From: Anaerolineales bacterium
Lineage (GTDB): Bacteria > Chloroflexota > Anaerolineae > Anaerolineales > E44-bin32
Length of the DNA stretch: 64,000 nt
Reading direction: 5' to 3'
NCBI GenBank assembly: GCA_029210945.1
Contig: JARGGH010000001.1
Coordinates: forward strand, 113,172-177,171
In this document: in pieces, positions 35,147-43,090 of the stretch
Position numbering within the stretch: the first letter of the stretch is position 1
Layout: each line of letters opens with the position of its first letter
Program-made: the position numbers and the translations under genes
The notes under the pieces: generated by a model
The model's input: the letters and a program-made list of their open reading frames with translations, nothing else
What the model was told of the DNA's origin: nothing
The model's database searches: none

Positions 35147-35613
35147 CGATTGCTAGCCCGTTTGGAAAGGGCCCGTTCAACATCACGTTGCGCGGCTTTT
35201 TCGGCCAGCTCCCGGCGTTTATCATATTTGCGCTTCCCGCGCGCAAGCGCAATCTCGACCTTGGCGAGGCCATGTTTTAGGTAAAGTTGGGTCGGGATGA
35301 TTGTGTACCCTTTCTGACGGACTTTTCCATAAAGCCGATCGATTTCGCGTTTGTGCAGCAGCAATTTGCGTCTTCGTTTCGGTTCGTGATTGTAACTGCT
35401 CGCAGCTTCGTATGGAGCAATGTGCATATCGATAAGCCATGCTTCGTCGCCATCGACGACGACATGCGCCTCTTTTAGGCTCACCTGCCCGGCACGGATC
35501 GATTTGATTTCGGTTCCGCGCAAGACCAGGCCAGCCTCGAACCGGTCCTCGAGGAAATAATCGTGAGCTGCCTTGCGATTCCTGGCGACAATTTTTACGC
35601 CCCCTTCACTCAT
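35143..35613 (-). CDS. smpB: SsrA-binding protein SmpB
   Basis: This 156-residue partner of tmRNA in trans-translation has the family signatures VARNRKAAHDYFLEDRFEAGLVL, GTEIKSIRAGQVSLKEA, and the basic C-terminal tail (ARGKRKYDKRRELAEK ...) that enters the decoding site. It overlaps both neighbours by ATGA. Its RNA partner ssrA lies 0.9 kb downstream on the same strand. Confidence 0.97.
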   Translation of the reverse strand: MSEGGVKIVARNRKAAHDYFLEDRFEAGLVLRGTEIKSIRAGQVSLKEAHVVVDGDEAWLIDMHIAPYEAASSYNHEPKRRRKLLLHKREIDRLYGKVRQKGYTIIPTQLYLKHGLAKVEIALARGKRKYDKRRELAEKAAQRDVERALSKRASNR

Positions 35614-36803
35614 TCTTCAACCTTCCCTTCACGCAACAATTCTGCCGCCTGAATGAGCGCGGCGTCAGAACCCGCTAGATCTGGTTCCAGCAAAACGTCG
35701 GGCACCAACCCCCTCGAATCCAAGGCGATTCCCGTTGGTGTCAGCCAGCGTGATGAGGTGATCCGCATACTGGAACCATCGGAGAGTTCAACGAGAACCT
35801 GGATCGAGCCCTTGCCATAGGTCCTTGAGCCAAGCAGAATTGACCGCTGACTTGCTTGCAGTGCTGCCGCCACAACTTCAGCCGCACTAGCTGTCGTGCC
35901 GTCAACGACGGCTATCAGCGGGATGTCTGCATAGGGACCCGGGTGCTCGACATGATACGTTTCCAGTATCGTCCCTCTGCGTTCTTCAGCCACAATCATA
36001 CCTTCTCTCATAAAGATCCGCGCAATGCCAACCGCGGAATCTAATAAACCACCACCATTGTTCCGTAGATCCAGAATGAAGCTCTCCGCCTCCCGGTCAA
36101 CCAATGCCCCTACCGTTTGAGCCACTTCATCGGGCGTCCTCTCGCTGAACACGTTGATCGCGATGACCCCGACATTCCTGGATCCCGGCAATATATAGCC
36201 TGTGACGGAGGGCAGGGGGATGCGCTCGCGTTCGATGATAAATTCCTGAGCGCGATCGGCTCCCGGAAGCCGAATGCGTATGCGCACTGATGTCCCGATC
36301 GGTCCGCGCAGCCTGGCTACAACTGTCTCAAGAGACCCTTCTTCGTTTAGAGGGGCGCCATCGACTGCGAGAAGATGGGCTCCGGCAGCCACTCCGGCAA
36401 GTGCAGCCGGGCTTCCGGGAAATGGTTCCAGGTGGTAGTTGCCCTTTCCATCGGTCGTGATCAAAGCGCCGATCCCGCCGTACTCTCCTGATAAGGTGTC
36501 CGCTTGGATGACGTGCTGCTGCGGCTCAGTGTAGACAGTATACGGGTCATCGAGCGTTTCCAGCATTCCCCGTACCATGCCCCTCTGCAAAACGGGCTCC
36601 TGTGGGAGCGGCTCAATGTAATGCGTCTCCAGCAGTTGATAGGCTTCTCGCAGCAAACCCAGTTTCAGCTGGTTGCCGAGTAGACCGCGCGCAAGAAAGC
36701 CTCCCCAGAACGCCAGGCCGAAACCCGTGATCCCGATGAGAGCTAAAATCCGTGCACGTGATTGAGACATAAGAGATGATTTTAACATGTACTTCTTTCC
36801 CAT
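35610..36803 (-). CDS. S41 carboxy-terminal processing protease
   Basis: This 397-residue protease has an N-terminal membrane anchor (about 18-42), a PDZ domain (about 100-180) and an S41 catalytic domain with the Ser306/Lys331 dyad (TASAAEVV and YGKGSIQ). NNGGGLLDSAVGIA is the conserved substrate-groove segment. It is exported and membrane-tethered. CtpA/Tsp relatives degrade proteins with exposed nonpolar C-termini, including tmRNA-tagged ones, which fits its position ahead of smpB and ssrA. ATGs at 36803, 36788 and 36770 are all possible starts. Confidence 0.92.
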   Translation of the reverse strand: MGKKYMLKSSLMSQSRARILALIGITGFGLAFWGGFLARGLLGNQLKLGLLREAYQLLETHYIEPLPQEPVLQRGMVRGMLETLDDPYTVYTEPQQHVIQADTLSGEYGGIGALITTDGKGNYHLEPFPGSPAALAGVAAGAHLLAVDGAPLNEEGSLETVVARLRGPIGTSVRIRIRLPGADRAQEFIIERERIPLPSVTGYILPGSRNVGVIAINVFSERTPDEVAQTVGALVDREAESFILDLRNNGGGLLDSAVGIARIFMREGMIVAEERRGTILETYHVEHPGPYADIPLIAVVDGTTASAAEVVAAALQASQRSILLGSRTYGKGSIQVLVELSDGSSMRITSSRWLTPTGIALDSRGLVPDVLLEPDLAGSDAALIQAAELLREGKVEE

Positions 36804-36938
36804 ACCTATTCTGAAGCCCGAACATTACAATGCTTCTGTACCGGGCCGGATGCCTTCCGCTCGCTTGTTTGCTTTCCGCGCCTGCGTGGACAATAATCCG
36901 GGCATATCTATTTTACACAGAAGCCGATCTAAGAAATC

Positions 36939-37973
36939 ATGGTATCGCCAAAAAACATCGCAAAAGACATTCCAAACCCTCAGCAAATAACATTGTTGAT
37001 TGTTGAGGACGATCCGGCAATGCTGGTCGCTTTCCAGGATGTTCTGGAAAGCGCAGGATTTAACGTAATTACCGCTCAGAATGGCAAGGTTGCGCTGGAG
37101 AAATTGGACGCGATCAAGCCAGATCTGATCCTCTCGGATATATCGATGCCCGTGATGGATGGTTACGAGCTTTTTGAGGCTGTACGCCAACAACCGGGCG
37201 GCGCGGTCATACCGTTCATCTTCTTGACTGCTCGTGGGACTCGCGAGGACATTTTTGCTGGCAAATCGCTCGGTGCAGACGATTACATCACGAAGCCAGT
37301 TACGACCCGTGAGCTGCTCTCTGCTGTGAAAGCCCGGATCCAGCGCTCGGATGAGTTGATGTTGGCTCAGCTCAAGGCGGCTTACAAGGACAGCCTATTC
37401 GTGCTGGCGAACGCAATCGAGACACGCGACTCTTACACTCACGCACACATGCGCCGCTTGAATGCCTATGCCACGATGCTGGCCCAGGAACTTGATTGGG
37501 AACGTGAGCAGATCGAAGACCTGGAGTTCGGGGCAATCTTGCACGATATTGGGAAAATATATGTCCCGGAAACCGTGCTCCAGAAAGAGGGTAAACTCGA
37601 CGACGCGGAGATGGCCGATATGCGCAAACACCCCGAGGTTGGTGCGCATATGATCAAGGATATCCCTTATCTCGCGTCCGCCACACCGATGGTGCTCTAT
37701 CATCATGAACGTTGGGATGGCGACGGTTATCCGGAAGGCTTGGCCGGTGAGGAAATCCCACTCGGTGCACGTGTCCTGGCCGTTGCGGATGCATTCGACG
37801 CGATGACTTCTAACCGGCCGTATCGCGATGCTCTATCACCTGACGTCGCATTTCGGGAGATACTCAGCTGTTCCGGAGCCCAATTCGACCCTGAAATTGT
37901 CGAAGCCTTGAAAGTTTGTTGGGAGGCCGGGCGTGTCCATGAAATCCTCGATCAGAACAATGGACACAAGTAG
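36939..37973 (+). CDS. Response regulator with HD-GYP phosphodiesterase output
   Basis: This 344-residue protein has an N-terminal receiver (about 17-130, with acidic pair EDD, phospho-acceptor Asp in ILSDISMP near 67 and Lys in YITKPV) and an HD-GYP domain (about 155-330). The latter has LHDIGKIYVPE, HHERWDGDGYPEGL and the DAFDAMTSNRPYR motif complete. HD-GYP proteins linearise cyclic-di-GMP. No histidine kinase is adjacent. A strong terminator follows at 38022. Confidence 0.92.
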   Translation: MVSPKNIAKDIPNPQQITLLIVEDDPAMLVAFQDVLESAGFNVITAQNGKVALEKLDAIKPDLILSDISMPVMDGYELFEAVRQQPGGAVIPFIFLTARGTREDIFAGKSLGADDYITKPVTTRELLSAVKARIQRSDELMLAQLKAAYKDSLFVLANAIETRDSYTHAHMRRLNAYATMLAQELDWEREQIEDLEFGAILHDIGKIYVPETVLQKEGKLDDAEMADMRKHPEVGAHMIKDIPYLASATPMVLYHHERWDGDGYPEGLAGEEIPLGARVLAVADAFDAMTSNRPYRDALSPDVAFREILSCSGAQFDPEIVEALKVCWEAGRVHEILDQNNGHK

Positions 37974-38021
37974 TCGCCGTCGGTTATAAATATTTGGTAT
38001 AACGAGAAGGGCTATAATTCG

Positions 38022-38055
38022 GAATGGGTTTAGAATTAACCCATTCTATTTTTTT
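38022..38055 (+). terminator. Intrinsic terminator after HD-GYP gene / before the BrkB gene
   Basis: A nine-base-pair stem (38022-38030 with 38038-38046) encloses a seven-base loop, followed by a run of seven T within 38049-38055. It lies 48 nt past the HD-GYP stop and 22 nt before the next ATG. A TATAAT at 38013-38018 just upstream could make it an attenuator in the leader of the BrkB gene instead. Confidence 0.8.
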
Positions 38056-38076
38056 GGCGGGTCACGCGGGGCACGC

Positions 38077-38979
38077 ATGAGACGACTCCAGAATGCTCTA
38101 GAGAAAATTAACGAACTCACACGTGGTTCCGTCGAGATCATCATCTTAACATTTCGTCGCTTCGGGGAGGCGCGCGCCGCAGAGAACGCCGCCAGCCTGG
38201 CGTACTATACGCTCTTCTCCATATTCCCCATGTTTCTCGCGATCATCGCGGCTGGAAGCTTCCTGCTTGAGCGCGATGAAGTCTACCAGCAGGTTCAGAC
38301 GTTTATCGTCGAATTCTTTCCGGTTTCGCGCAGCCTAATCCAGGATAACCTCAATATCGTTCTGGACCAGAGGGGAACTGTGGGTTTAATCGGCATCCTG
38401 GGTTTGACATGGGCAGCCACCGGAGTCTTCTCAAACCTGATCTTCAACATTAACAGGGCCTGGCCGAACACCAAGCCGCGCAACTTTCTCAGAAAGCGTC
38501 TTGCCGGGCTGGGGATCGTGGCACTCCTGGCCAGTTTACTCGCCATTTCAGCGCTTGGGACGACTGCGCTGAACCTTCTTAACCGGGTTGATCTTCCCAC
38601 GCTGGAGTTGATCGGCCTGGATTTCATCCAGGTCCGCACAGCGCTCGCCCGGCTCGTCTCATGGGGCGTTAAGCTGCTAGCATTCATGGGGCTCTTTTTA
38701 TGGGCGCCAAACACGCGCGTGCCGTTTATGGCAGCATTCTGGGGAGCATTCGTCGCTTCGACAGGCTGGGAACTTGGCACCTCCGGCTTTACATGGTATC
38801 TGACCAGTGGGATCCCCCGTTATGAGCTAATTTACGGTTCACTGGGCGCCTTTGTCGTCTTGATGCTCTGGATCTATATCAGCATGTTGGTTGTGCTGTT
38901 CGGAGCGCATCTAGGGGCAGCGTATGTAGCTTATCAAGGGAAAGAACGCAACCTCATTCTCTCCTCGATGTTTGAATAA
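38077..38979 (+). CDS. YihY/BrkB family inner-membrane protein
   Basis: This 300-residue protein has about six transmembrane helices. The family signature is near the N-terminus (AENAASLAYYTLFSIFPM), and GLIGILGLTWAATGVF and YGSLGAFVVLMLWIYISMLVVLFGAHLGA follow. The biochemical role of this family, once called ribonuclease BN, is unsettled, and transport is likely. It stands alone between the terminator and the recombinase region. Confidence 0.9.
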   Translation: MRRLQNALEKINELTRGSVEIIILTFRRFGEARAAENAASLAYYTLFSIFPMFLAIIAAGSFLLERDEVYQQVQTFIVEFFPVSRSLIQDNLNIVLDQRGTVGLIGILGLTWAATGVFSNLIFNINRAWPNTKPRNFLRKRLAGLGIVALLASLLAISALGTTALNLLNRVDLPTLELIGLDFIQVRTALARLVSWGVKLLAFMGLFLWAPNTRVPFMAAFWGAFVASTGWELGTSGFTWYLTSGIPRYELIYGSLGAFVVLMLWIYISMLVVLFGAHLGAAYVAYQGKERNLILSSMFE

Positions 38980-39172
38980 CCCCGCAAGATAGAACACGCG
39001 TTCGTTTGTGGTCTACTCATCCAGTTCCTTCCTATGAGCCCCATTTAAATAGGGGAGAGGGCTGCCGTGAGACATAGAGGTAGACGTTTTGAATGAGGAG
39101 TTTTTTCGCAGTAATACTCGTCGCTGCGGCTTGACTCTTCCGATCACGAGTACAACTTTAAGGGGGAGGGGC
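38980..39172 (+). other. Intergenic region upstream of recombinase promoter
   Basis: No gene is seen. It holds short imperfect inverted repeats, for example AGCCC (39034-39038) paired with GGGCT about 20 bases on around an ATTTAAAT core, and ACTCGT paired with ACGAGT further on. None has a T-run. They may be part of a recombination or regulatory region together with the dif-like site that follows. Confidence 0.4.
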
Positions 39173-39200
39173 TTGACAGGGGAAGCCTCTTTGGTGTAAA
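39173..39200 (+). promoter_or_regulatory. Sigma-70-type promoter of the recombinase gene
   Basis: A perfect TTGACA (39173-39178), a 16-bp spacer and TGTAAA (39195-39200). The predicted start is near 39207, so the dif-like site is in the leader, where recombinase binding would block transcription. Confidence 0.65.
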
Positions 39201-39208
39201 TTGTTTAT

Positions 39209-39236
39209 GGTTATGATAAGTATTATTATAGTAACC
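39209..39236. other. dif-like Xer recombination site
   Basis: The 28-bp site has an 11-bp left arm GGTTATGATAA, a 6-bp spacer GTATTA and an 11-bp right arm TTATAGTAACC. The arms are mirror images at 9 of 11 positions. The inner ATAA ... TTAT flanking a six-base spacer is the layout of bacterial dif sites. It lies 39 bp before the tyrosine recombinase start codon. The high symmetry fits a single-recombinase system such as XerS/difSL or XerH/difH. Confidence 0.55.
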
Positions 39237-39274
39237 ATTGTATAGATGAAAGAGGGACGCAAAGGAAGCGCGAA

Positions 39275-40261
39275 ATGAAGCACCAGTTGACGATTCTAGA
39301 CGCGATCGATGGCTACCTAGACACGATTATTCTTTCTCGCAGCAAGAACACCGCACGCACTTATACCAACGCCATGAACGCTTTCATAAGCTGCTTGGAT
39401 GAGATGGATATCGACCCTGAGAAAACTCCCGTCTCACATGTCACCGAAGATTGGATCACCAATTTTGCCGATGACCTAAAATCCTATGCCCCGGCTTCTG
39501 AACGCCTCTATCTGACTGCAACGACCGGCTGGTACGAATATCTAGCCGCCGAACACCTGGCGGAAATCAACCTGCCTCGGCTGCGTTTATTAATCAAGCG
39601 AAGGAGCCGCAAACCCGGCCAGCGTCTGCCGCAATTCCCGCGAGATTCAATCGAGAAGGTGCTTGAATATGCCTCCGCTCTTTCCAGTGCCCGCACAGAA
39701 GACGAGCGCGAGCGATTGATCAACCTGCGCGATCGCGCTTTTCTGCTGACGCTTGGCGACACAGGCCTGCGGGTGCATGAAGCCTGCAGCCTGCGTCGAG
39801 GCGACATAGATTGGAACGAGGGTCGTGCTTTGCTGATCGGAAAAGGCGACCGTGAGGCGGTCGTGCGGTTTTCCAGCCGGGCCCTGACCGCTTTGAAGGA
39901 TTATCTGCGCGCCCGCGCTACCCTCGACGGCGGATCGGGGCGTCCTCTGGGAACGCTTCCGATCTTCTCTCGCCATGATCGTGGTGCGGGAAACAAGGTG
40001 CTGCAGATCTCTACAACGACCGGCCGGGCAATCGTCAAAGCACGCGTGACGGAATCCATCGGTGCAGCTAGCTCGGGCGCGATCACACCACACTCTTTCC
40101 GCCATTACTTTGTCACCACGGTCCTGCGCGGTTCCGGTGGCAATCTAAAGCTCGCCCAGGAGCTCGCCCGCCATAAAAACATCGCCGTGACACAGCGCTA
40201 TGCACATCTCACTGATGATGAATTGGACCGGGGTTATCACGAAATTTTTGAGAACCGTTAG
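39275..40261 (+). CDS. Tyrosine recombinase (Xer-like)
   Basis: This 328-residue recombinase has an N-terminal core-binding domain (about 5-105) and a catalytic domain with the full set of residues: Arg in GDTGLRVHEA, HSFRHYFVTTVL (His-x-x-Arg), a second His in ARHKNIA, and the nucleophilic Tyr in TQRYAHL. The length and end resemble XerC/D/XerA rather than phage integrases. AGGA lies eight bases before the ATG. It overlaps the 3' end of the convergent nucleotidyltransferase pseudogene by 53 bp. The adjacent dif-like site suggests chromosome dimer resolution. A role in a small integrated element is the alternative. Confidence 0.88.
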   Translation: MKHQLTILDAIDGYLDTIILSRSKNTARTYTNAMNAFISCLDEMDIDPEKTPVSHVTEDWITNFADDLKSYAPASERLYLTATTGWYEYLAAEHLAEINLPRLRLLIKRRSRKPGQRLPQFPRDSIEKVLEYASALSSARTEDERERLINLRDRAFLLTLGDTGLRVHEACSLRRGDIDWNEGRALLIGKGDREAVVRFSSRALTALKDYLRARATLDGGSGRPLGTLPIFSRHDRGAGNKVLQISTTTGRAIVKARVTESIGAASSGAITPHSFRHYFVTTVLRGSGGNLKLAQELARHKNIAVTQRYAHLTDDELDRGYHEIFENR

Positions 40262-41222
40262 CGCTTGTGGGCAATACAAGCCGGCCGTCTACACAGGCAC
40301 ATTCTCCAACCTCTGCGCCACGGAAGACGATCGAGTCCCGAACGCTTGAACCGGACCTGACCCGCGCGCCGGTCATGAGATAGGCGTTTGGGCCGATAGT
40401 CGTCTCCGGACCAATCCTGACTTCTCGTTCGATGTAGTAAGGCGGAATAAGCCGCACGCTCTGGCGGTCCAGGAGCACATTTTCATCGACCTGCTCGGCA
40501 CGCTTGTCCTCTAACATCTGGATTACAGCGCCCAAATACTCTTCTGATGTGTTGATCGTGATGCGATCTCGGGCGTGCTTCCCGATGACCGCCCTACCCC
40601 GATCGATGAAATCCTGGATTGCTTGAGGCAGTTCATATTCTCCACGGTCCGAACGCTCAAGCTCATCCAGAATCTCATAAAACACGGTATCAAACGCGTA
40701 CAGCGGGAGCATCGTCGTACCCGAGAGCAGCTCATCTGCGGCTGGTTTTTCAATAACCTTGCTTACCGCGCCGGAAGGCTCCTGGCGTATCGTGGAGCCC
40801 GGCAAATCTTGCGACCCCTCAACCTCCATCACAGCGACCTGCGCCTCCTTGTCGGAATCGGCAAATTCGTCGAGGAAATCGCGGAGATAGTCAGGTTCCA
40901 TAATGTTGTCGCAAGCTGTGACGAGGCATGGACCGTCGATATAAGGCAATGCCGAACGCAGTGCGTCTGCGCTTCCCAACGGCTCTTCTTGAATCGCGAC
41001 GGCAACCGCTGAGCGGCTCCATGGATGTTTGCTAAGCAACGAAATCAGAACCGGATCTTGCCGGTTCGCGACGACGACAAATGAAGTTGCAATACCCGCG
41101 AAAGTTTCACGAACCCGGGTGATCAGTGGTTTGCCCAGCAGCGGCAATGTCGGCTTTGAGGTGAATCTGCTCGGCTAACCGAGGCGTGCACCTTGCCCGG
41201 CAGCGAGGATCACGACCTTCAT
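40209..41222 (-). pseudogene. Sugar nucleotidyltransferase (GlmU/RmlA-like) with in-frame TAG
   Basis: The reading frame starts at ATG 41222, directly after the ctaA stop, as MKVVILAAGQGARLG. It meets TAG at codon 16 (41177-41175), then continues in frame as PSRFTSKPTLPLLGKPLITRV and onward. The NTP-binding signature (G-x-G-x-R-L ... KP ... LP-x-x-GKPL) is split exactly by this stop, with no frameshift. The catalytic Asp region (TACDNIMEPDY) and EYELPQAIQDFI are intact. The C-terminal left-handed beta-helix is short, and its last residues are antisense to the recombinase 3' end. It is either a pseudogene, a read-through gene or a base-call error. A start at 41147 would lack the nucleotide-binding loop. 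Confidence 0.75.
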
Positions 41223-42173
41223 TTACTGTTGCGGGGGGTGCAGAGCCGTCTTTGGGAACAGCTGAGCTTCAACATAGACTACAAACGCGAGCCAGACCAG
41301 GTCGGCGATGAATAAGTGCAGCAGCTGCAGCCAGATGGGGGCAAGCAAGACCACGTTCACGGCACCGGCCGCCCACTGCAAAACGATCAGCCCTGCGAGG
41401 CGCCGTTCAATCGTTTGGCTTTGCTCACTTTTTTCGCCGATCCAGTCCAACCGCAAACCGAGTAGGACATAGCCCCCGGCTGCGATTGCGAGAAACGGGT
41501 GCAGGACGCGCAACCGGACGAGCAGACGAGTGCTGGAATTAAAATCCTCTGCGAAGGCGGTCGCCAGGTCTGCCGCCGGGAAGAGCGTATCACCCAGTGC
41601 GGCAATCGCGCCTGAGGCGCCTACCAGGATCAGGCCCGAGAAAGCGACGGTCATCGCCGCCCAGCTTGTCCTGCCCGGCGCACGGTACCCTGCCCCACCG
41701 GAACGTGCCCAAACACCTGTGAGGGTTATCGAAGCGAGCAAAAGGAAAGTATTCGAGAGGTGAACCGCTGAAGCGAACGCCCTGATTGTAGACGTGTTTC
41801 CACCTACCAGGTCAAACAGCACCAATCCGGCGCCGATCAGAGCTTCAATGATGATGAAGATCCCGGATGCAATTGCAGCCCTGCGCACCCGTTGACCAGG
41901 CGGGAAATGCCTTGCAAGATACACCAACCCTATGACGAGCAGCAGCCCGATCCCGCTCGTGATGCGGTGAGTGTATTCGATGAACGTCTCTGCGGTCCGG
42001 GAAAGCGGGATGACGTCGCCATTACAGAGCGGCCAACTGCCCCCACAACCCGCTCCTGATCCGGTGGCACGCACATAAGCCCCCCAGAGGATGACGGCAA
42101 GATTGACCGCCAGAGTGAACCACGCCAACCGCTGGTAGCGCCTGGCAAACGCAGGTGAAGGTGTCGCGGTCAT
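41223..42173 (-). CDS. ctaA: Heme A synthase (CtaA/Cox15)
   Basis: This 316-residue protein has eight transmembrane helices and oxidises heme O to heme A for cytochrome oxidase. The first loop has the paired cysteines in GSGAGCGGSWPLCNG, EYTHRITSG carries a heme-ligand His, and a second His lies in AVHLSN. The ATG at 42173, five bases after the degV stop, is chosen. The upstream 30 residues of the open frame overlap degV. It implies aerobic respiration with an aa3-type oxidase, although no oxidase gene is in view. Confidence 0.9.
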   Translation of the reverse strand: MTATPSPAFARRYQRLAWFTLAVNLAVILWGAYVRATGSGAGCGGSWPLCNGDVIPLSRTAETFIEYTHRITSGIGLLLVIGLVYLARHFPPGQRVRRAAIASGIFIIIEALIGAGLVLFDLVGGNTSTIRAFASAVHLSNTFLLLASITLTGVWARSGGAGYRAPGRTSWAAMTVAFSGLILVGASGAIAALGDTLFPAADLATAFAEDFNSSTRLLVRLRVLHPFLAIAAGGYVLLGLRLDWIGEKSEQSQTIERRLAGLIVLQWAAGAVNVVLLAPIWLQLLHLFIADLVWLAFVVYVEAQLFPKTALHPPQQ

Positions 42174-42177
42174 CTCG

Positions 42178-43038
42178 TCAAGCCGGTATGAAACACAAGC
42201 CCGCCGTACCCGGCCCGGAATGGACCCCCAACGCCGGGGAGAGTTCTGCGATGTAGTTCTCAACCGTCTCTACGCGCACCTGCACTATTTCTCGCAAACG
42301 CAATGCTTCAGACTGAGCAGCAGCATGGACATATGCTATCTTCACCGGCCCAATCGTTGATGCGGCGTGTTCGACAAAATCGCACATTGCACGATAAGCT
42401 TTTTCCCGGCTGCGGGTCTTGCCCAGAGCCACGATGACACCATCCCGCATGCCAATCAGCGGCTTGATGTTCAATAACGACCCCACCAATTCTGTTGCTT
42501 TCCCAATTCGCCCACCCAACTGCAGGTATCTCAATGTGTCTGCGGTCTGAATCATCTGGGCATGCGGGATCAACGAACGCACCTTCTGGAGAACGGCATC
42601 TAGGCTTGCCCCGCCGATCGCTTCGCGGGCAGCCTCCATTGCGATCCAACCCTGACACATCGCGACGTTTAAGGTGTCAATAACCTCAAGCCGAAGCTCA
42701 GGAATTCTCTCCGCGATCAGATTTTTCGCCGCTAGCGCTGCCTGGTACGCCCCACTACCTTTGGAGGTCATATGGATGCTTGCAATCGCTCTGGCCCCCT
42801 GCTCGTACAGCGCCGTATACGCGTCAAGATAGTCGCCCGGGCCCGGAGAGGCCGTCGTCGGCAGTCTCTCGGCTGTGGTCATCCACGAATAGAAACTATC
42901 CGCTTGAGCCGTCACGAGGTCACGCAGGACCTCTTTACCGCGGTGAATGTAATATGGAACCCACGTAATCCCGAGCTCCTTGGCGATACCCGAAGGCAAG
43001 CTGGCGGTGCTGTCCGTTAAGATGCGAACGCGCGACAT
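42178..43038 (-). CDS. DegV family fatty-acid-binding protein
   Basis: This 286-residue two-domain protein starts RVRILTDSTASLPSGIAKELGITWVPYYI. It has the DegV signature Ser-rich loops (TTASPGPGDYLDAY, HMTSKGSGAYQAA) and the ending HSGPGTAGLCFIPA. DegV/FakB proteins bind a fatty acid for phosphorylation by FakA. No fakA is adjacent. GGAG lies nine bases upstream of the ATG. Confidence 0.92.
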   Translation of the reverse strand: MSRVRILTDSTASLPSGIAKELGITWVPYYIHRGKEVLRDLVTAQADSFYSWMTTAERLPTTASPGPGDYLDAYTALYEQGARAIASIHMTSKGSGAYQAALAAKNLIAERIPELRLEVIDTLNVAMCQGWIAMEAAREAIGGASLDAVLQKVRSLIPHAQMIQTADTLRYLQLGGRIGKATELVGSLLNIKPLIGMRDGVIVALGKTRSREKAYRAMCDFVEHAASTIGPVKIAYVHAAAQSEALRLREIVQVRVETVENYIAELSPALGVHSGPGTAGLCFIPA

Positions 43039-43090
43039 TGGTTACTCCATCGACAAATCTGTCATCAACTGGACTGAGCGGACAAATTTC

